Program-made: the position numbers and the translations under genes
Assembly: GCA_023431725.1 (NCBI GenBank)
Contig: JAEYVN010000047.1
Span: forward strand, 1-9,686
DNA length: 9,686 bases
DNA from: Pseudomonadota bacterium
GTDB taxonomy: Bacteria > Pseudomonadota > Alphaproteobacteria > Rhizobiales > Xanthobacteraceae
Direction: 5' to 3'
Part shown: piece by piece, positions 6,702-9,686 of the stretch
How positions within the stretch are numbered: position 1 is the first letter of the stretch
Layout of the letters: each line of letters starts with the position of its first letter
Notes under the pieces: generated by a model
What the model saw: only the letters and a program-made list of their open reading frames with translations
What the model was told of the DNA's origin: nothing
Database searches by the model: none

Positions 6702-7883
6702 ATGTCCCGATCAAAGTCCCAGCCCGTGCCCGGCCCGCGGGCGGAAACCCTGGTTTCCGCTCAAACCCTTGTTTCTGCTTATGAACGCGCCGGCTATGAG
6801 CGGGCGCATCCGGGCATCCTGCAGCCGGCCGAGCCGTTTCTCGATCTGTCGGGCGAAGACATCCGCAGCCGCATGTTCCTGACCTCCGGACAAGCCGGCG
6901 AGGAATTATGCCTCCGTCCGGATTTTACGATTCCCGTGTCGCGGGACTACCTGGCGTCCGCGACCGCCGGACAAGCCAAAGGTTTTTGCTACCTCGGCCC
7001 GGTTTTCCGTGACCGCGGCACCCTGCCGGGCGAATTCCTGCAGGCCGGCATCGAATCGTTCGGCCGCACCGACAAGGCGGCGGCCGATGCCGACACCCTG
7101 GCGCTGGCGCTGGAAACGTCGGCGCATTTCGGCCGCCCCGCCCCCGATCTCCGGTTCGGCGATGTCGGATTGTTCAGCGCCCTCGTCGCCGCGCTCGATC
7201 TCGCGCCGGCGTGGAAGCGCCGGCTGGTGAAGGATTTCAATCGTCGCGCCTCGCTGGAGCAGGATCTCGACCGGCTCACGCTCGGCACCGCCACCGGCCG
7301 GCCGGAATATCAGGGCGTGCTGGCGGCGATGGCCGGCGCCGACCCGAAGGCCGCACATGCGCTGGTCACCGATCTTCTGTCGATCGCCGGCATCACCGCG
7401 GTCGGCGGCCGCTCGGTCGCGGAAATCGCCGATCGCTTCCTCGAACAATCGACCCTCGGTGCGTCGGCGGCGTTGCCGCCTTATACACGCACACTGGTGG
7501 AGCGTTTCCTGGCTGTTTCCGGCAATCCGCTGGAGGCGTCGGCCGCGATGCGACAACTCGCCAGCGATGGCGGCATCGTGCTGACACCGACGCTCGACCT
7601 GTTCGACGCGCGCAATGTCGAACTCACCAAGCGCGGCGTCGATCTCACTCGCGTCACCTTCTCGTCGGCGTTCGGTCGCGGCATGGATTATTACACCGGC
7701 TTCGTCTTCGAACTGACCGACGGCACAGCGGCCGAACCGCTGGTGGCCGGTGGACGCTACGACGACCTGATGACGCGACTCGGCTCGCCCTCACCCATTC
7801 CGGCCGTCGGCTTCTCGGTCTGGGTCGAACGTTTTGCAGGCTCTTCTGTTGCAGGCTCTTCAGTTGCAGGAGGCGCCGCATGA
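6702..7883 (+). CDS. hisZ: ATP phosphoribosyltransferase regulatory subunit
   Basis: HisZ is a catalytic-dead relative of histidyl-tRNA synthetase that pairs with HisG to form ATP phosphoribosyltransferase, the first and feedback-inhibited step of histidine synthesis. In the 393 residues I see the synthetase-like core: [16 protein letters not shown] (40-55), [16 protein letters not shown] (69-84), the motif 2 relic [12 protein letters not shown] (95-106) with [12 protein letters not shown] (110-121), the histidine-site relic [13 protein letters not shown] (325-337) and motif 3-like AGGRYDDL (349-356) with GFSVWVERF (370-378). The anticodon-binding domain is absent, as expected for HisZ. The end, [15 protein letters not shown], is a low-complexity tail made by a 15-base tandem repeat, and the start has an imperfect [12 protein letters not shown] repeat. 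The ATG at 6702 has no clear ribosome binding site. Its stop overlaps the hisG start by four bases (ATGA), so the two are co-translated. Confidence 0.95.
   Translation: MSRSKSQPVPGPRAETLVSAQTLVSAYERAGYERAHPGILQPAEPFLDLSGEDIRSRMFLTSGQAGEELCLRPDFTIPVSRDYLASATAGQAKGFCYLGPVFRDRGTLPGEFLQAGIESFGRTDKAAADADTLALALETSAHFGRPAPDLRFGDVGLFSALVAALDLAPAWKRRLVKDFNRRASLEQDLDRLTLGTATGRPEYQGVLAAMAGADPKAAHALVTDLLSIAGITAVGGRSVAEIADRFLEQSTLGASAALPPYTRTLVERFLAVSGNPLEASAAMRQLASDGGIVLTPTLDLFDARNVELTKRGVDLTRVTFSSAFGRGMDYYTGFVFELTDGTAAEPLVAGGRYDDLMTRLGSPSPIPAVGFSVWVERFAGSSVAGSSVAGGAA
6744..6779 (+). repeat. 18-bp imperfect tandem repeat near the 5' end of hisZ
   Basis: Units 6744-6761 and 6762-6779 match at 15 of 18 bases and encode ETLVSA then QTLVSA (residues 15-26). 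The first unit contains the palindrome GAAACC-CT-GGTTTC (6744-6757). It keeps the reading frame and looks like a local duplication that has started to diverge. Confidence 0.65.
7836..7870 (+). repeat. 15-bp tandem repeat at the 3' end of hisZ
   Basis: Units 7836-7850 (GCAGGCTCTTCTGTT) and 7851-7865 differ at one base and are followed by a partial third copy, GCAGG (7866-7870), which runs into the hisG ribosome binding site. They encode AGSSV twice in the HisZ tail. Near identity suggests a recent slippage event; changes in copy number would keep hisZ in frame. Confidence 0.8.
7868..7873 (+). promoter_or_regulatory. Strong ribosome binding site of hisG
   Basis: AGGAGG lies inside the end of hisZ, six bases before the hisG ATG at 7880. 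It fixes the hisG start and indicates efficient, probably coupled translation. Its first three bases belong to the partial third copy of the hisZ tail repeat. Confidence 0.8.
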
Positions 7884-8851
7884 CCGCGCCGCTCATCATC
7901 GCCGTTCCGGCCAAGGGACGCCTGCAGGAAAATGCCGAAAACTTTTTCGCACGCGCCGGCCTGCGCCTGATCAAGTCCCGCGGGGCGCGCGATTATCGCG
8001 GTGCGATCGAGGGCATGGATGGCGTCGAGATCGCCTATCTCTCGGCCAGCGAGATTACCACGCAGCTGGCGCAGGGCGCCGCGCATATGGGCGTCACCGG
8101 AGAAGATCTCGTCCGCGAGATGATGCCGGATGCCGACGAGCGGGTGATCCTGCTCGATGGCCTGCGCTTCGGCCACGCCAATGTCGTGGTTGCCGTGCCG
8201 CAAGCGTGGATCGATGTGCGCAGCATGGCCGATCTCGACGATGTCGCGACCGCATTTCGCCTGCGCCATAACCGCAAGATGCGGGTGGCCACGAAGTATG
8301 TGAACCTCACGCGCACCTTCTTTGCGAAGAGCGGCATCGCCGATTACCGGATCGTCGAAAGCCTCGGGGCGACCGAAGGGGCGCCCGCGGCCGGCACCGC
8401 CGAACTGATTGTCGACATCACCACCACCGGCAACACCCTCGCCGCCAATGCGCTGAAGATCATCGAGGACGGCGTGATGCTGCGCTCCCAGGCCAATCTC
8501 GTCGCCTCGCGCAAGGCCGACTGGAACAACGGCGCGCTCGAGACGGCGCGGATGATATTGGATCGCATCGCCGGGCAGGATCGCGCCCGCGCGTTCCGTG
8601 AAATGCGCACGCGCTTCAAGGGCTGCGACGATGCCTTGCTCGAACAGGCGCGCGCGCGCTTCGGCATCGTCACGCCGTTCGGCGGTCCGACCTCGTCAGG
8701 CATGCTGACACTGCATTGCCCGCCCAACCAGGTGTTCGCACTCGCCGACTTCCTGCGCGACAAGGGCGCCCAGGCGATTTCGGTCAGCGAGATCGATTAT
8801 GTCTTTACGCAGGACAATCCGCTGTTCGACAAGCTGAAGGCGGGGTTGTGA
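7880..8851 (+). CDS. hisG: ATP phosphoribosyltransferase catalytic subunit
   Basis: HisG condenses ATP and PRPP to phosphoribosyl-ATP, opening histidine synthesis in the cytoplasm. The 323-residue protein begins [19 protein letters not shown] (5-23), the usual N-terminal signature, continues through the ligand-site region GVTGEDLV (71-78), and carries the PRPP loop [13 protein letters not shown] (178-190). Short-form HisG, the kind that works with HisZ, normally ends around 210-230 residues. Here about 110 residues follow the catalytic core, and the stretch from [19 protein letters not shown] (274-292) to [10 protein letters not shown] (300-309) looks like an ACT-type strand-helix-strand domain such as long-form HisG carries. 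I recall similarly long HisG in Bradyrhizobium relatives, so this may be normal for the lineage. The start is set by AGGAGG and by the ATGA overlap with hisZ. Its stop is one base from the converging dehydrogenase stop. Confidence 0.97.
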   Translation: MTAPLIIAVPAKGRLQENAENFFARAGLRLIKSRGARDYRGAIEGMDGVEIAYLSASEITTQLAQGAAHMGVTGEDLVREMMPDADERVILLDGLRFGHANVVVAVPQAWIDVRSMADLDDVATAFRLRHNRKMRVATKYVNLTRTFFAKSGIADYRIVESLGATEGAPAAGTAELIVDITTTGNTLAANALKIIEDGVMLRSQANLVASRKADWNNGALETARMILDRIAGQDRARAFREMRTRFKGCDDALLEQARARFGIVTPFGGPTSSGMLTLHCPPNQVFALADFLRDKGAQAISVSEIDYVFTQDNPLFDKLKAGL

Positions 8852-8852
8852 G

Positions 8853-9686
8853 TTACCCGCCCGAATAGCCGCCGATGATCGGCAAGATCTCGCCAGTGAT
8901 GTAACTCGAGCAACTCGGCGCGGCGAGGAACACAAACGCGGGCGCGATTTCCTCGGGCTGCGCGGGCCGCTTCATCGGCGTATCGCTGCCAAACTGCGTG
9001 ACATGCGCCGCATCCTTGTCGGCCGGATTGAGCGGCGTCCAGACCGGTCCCGGCGCCACCGCGTTGACGCGGATTCCCTTGTCGACGAGATGCGTCGCCA
9101 GCGACCGCACAAAGGCATGAATGCCGCCCTTGGTCATCGAATAGTCGAGCAGCTTGTCATTGCCGAGAAGGCCGGTCACCGAGCCGGTCATGACGATCGC
9201 CGAGCCGTTCTTCATGTGCGGCACGGCGGCCTTGGCCATATAGAAATAACCGTAGAGATTGGTCTTCAGCGTGCGGTCGAAATGCTCGTCGGTGAGATCG
9301 TTGAAATCGAGCACATGCTCCTGGAACGCCGCGTTGTTGACGAGAATGTCGAGCTGACCCAGCTCCTTGATGGTGCGCGTGACCGCGGCCTTGCAGAAGG
9401 ATGAATCGGCGACATCGCCGGCGATGAGAATGCAGCGGCGGCCTTCCTTCTCCACCGCGCGTTTGGTCTCTTGCGCATCCTCATGTTCGCTGAGATAGGC
9501 AACGGCGATATCGGCGCCTTCGCGGGCATAAAGAACCGCAACCGCGCGACCGATTCCGGAATCGGCACCGGTGATCAGCGCCACCTTGTCCTTCAGTTTC
9601 TCCGAGCCCTTGTAATGCGGTGCGTCATACATCGGCGCGAGATCGAGATCGGCTTCGCTGCCGGGCTTCTTGAGATGCTGAGCGGG
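8853..9686 (-). CDS. Short-chain dehydrogenase/reductase, YghA/YdaD stress-protein type (5' end missing)
   Basis: Numbering from the ATG at 9632, this classical SDR has the cofactor loop TGADSGIG (21-28), NNAA (99-102) and the tetrad Asn125, Ser151, Tyr164, Lys168 (YSMTK). PGPVWTPL (194-201) and FGSDTPMKRPAQPEEIAPA mark the subgroup with E. coli YghA and Bacillus YdaD/GSP39, oxidoreductases with a longer N-terminus than most SDRs. The frame stays open upstream of 9632 to the window edge, reading PAQHLKKPGSEADLDLAP, which matches that N-terminal extension, so I place the true start beyond 9686 rather than at 9632. The substrate is unknown; family members are often general stress proteins. The catalytic residues are intact. 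It converges on hisG with a single base between the stops, so transcripts from the two sides probably overlap. Confidence 0.92.
   Translation of the reverse strand, partial: PAQHLKKPGSEADLDLAPMYDAPHYKGSEKLKDKVALITGADSGIGRAVAVLYAREGADIAVAYLSEHEDAQETKRAVEKEGRRCILIAGDVADSSFCKAAVTRTIKELGQLDILVNNAAFQEHVLDFNDLTDEHFDRTLKTNLYGYFYMAKAAVPHMKNGSAIVMTGSVTGLLGNDKLLDYSMTKGGIHAFVRSLATHLVDKGIRVNAVAPGPVWTPLNPADKDAAHVTQFGSDTPMKRPAQPEEIAPAFVFLAAPSCSSYITGEILPIIGGYSGG

Noticed and set aside
9630..9632. ATG at 9632 as the start of the short-chain dehydrogenase
   Set aside because: The frame continues open to the window edge and its sequence matches the N-terminal extension typical of this SDR subgroup.

Overview
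The window looks like chromosomal DNA of a GC-rich alphaproteobacterium. The protein style and the hisS/hisZ/hisG set point to Hyphomicrobiales, most likely the Bradyrhizobium/Rhodopseudomonas group (Nitrobacteraceae); this placement is inference, since no rRNA or marker search was possible. There are ten protein genes, two of them cut by the window edges. I saw no tRNA, rRNA, insertion sequence, phage gene or CRISPR array. The longest stretch without a gene is 234 bases.

Left part (1-3762): the C-terminal part of a membrane-anchored family 2 glycosyltransferase (+) meets a leftward cluster of three genes tail to tail. In transcription order the cluster is a class III omega-amino acid:pyruvate aminotransferase, a Rid (YjgF/YER057c/UK114) family protein without the usual RidA arginine, and a Bug/TctC-type periplasmic solute-binding protein. 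Together they suggest capture of a small carboxylate or amino acid, transamination, and handling of a reactive imine/enamine intermediate. The intercistronic gap before the Rid gene can form two consecutive hairpins in the transcript.

Centre and right (3763-8851): the rightward histidine genes. hisS (histidyl-tRNA synthetase) is divergent from the aminotransferase. hisZ (a HisRS paralogue that serves as the regulatory subunit of ATP phosphoribosyltransferase) and hisG (the catalytic subunit) overlap by 4 bases. HisZ and HisG form the first, feedback-regulated enzyme of histidine synthesis, and HisS uses the end product. A leftward pair of related NTF2/SnoaL-like genes of unknown function, also overlapping by 4 bases, sits between hisS and hisZ. 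HisG is 323 residues, longer than the short form usually paired with HisZ.

Right edge (8853-9686): a short-chain dehydrogenase of the stress-protein YghA/YdaD type reads leftward. It ends one base from the hisG stop and begins beyond the window.

I found no clearly new defence or mobile system. The items most worth a second look are the long HisG beside HisZ, the NTF2-like pair inside the histidine locus, the non-canonical Rid protein with its aminotransferase and binding-protein partners, the structured leader before the Rid gene, and in-frame tandem repeats at both ends of hisZ.
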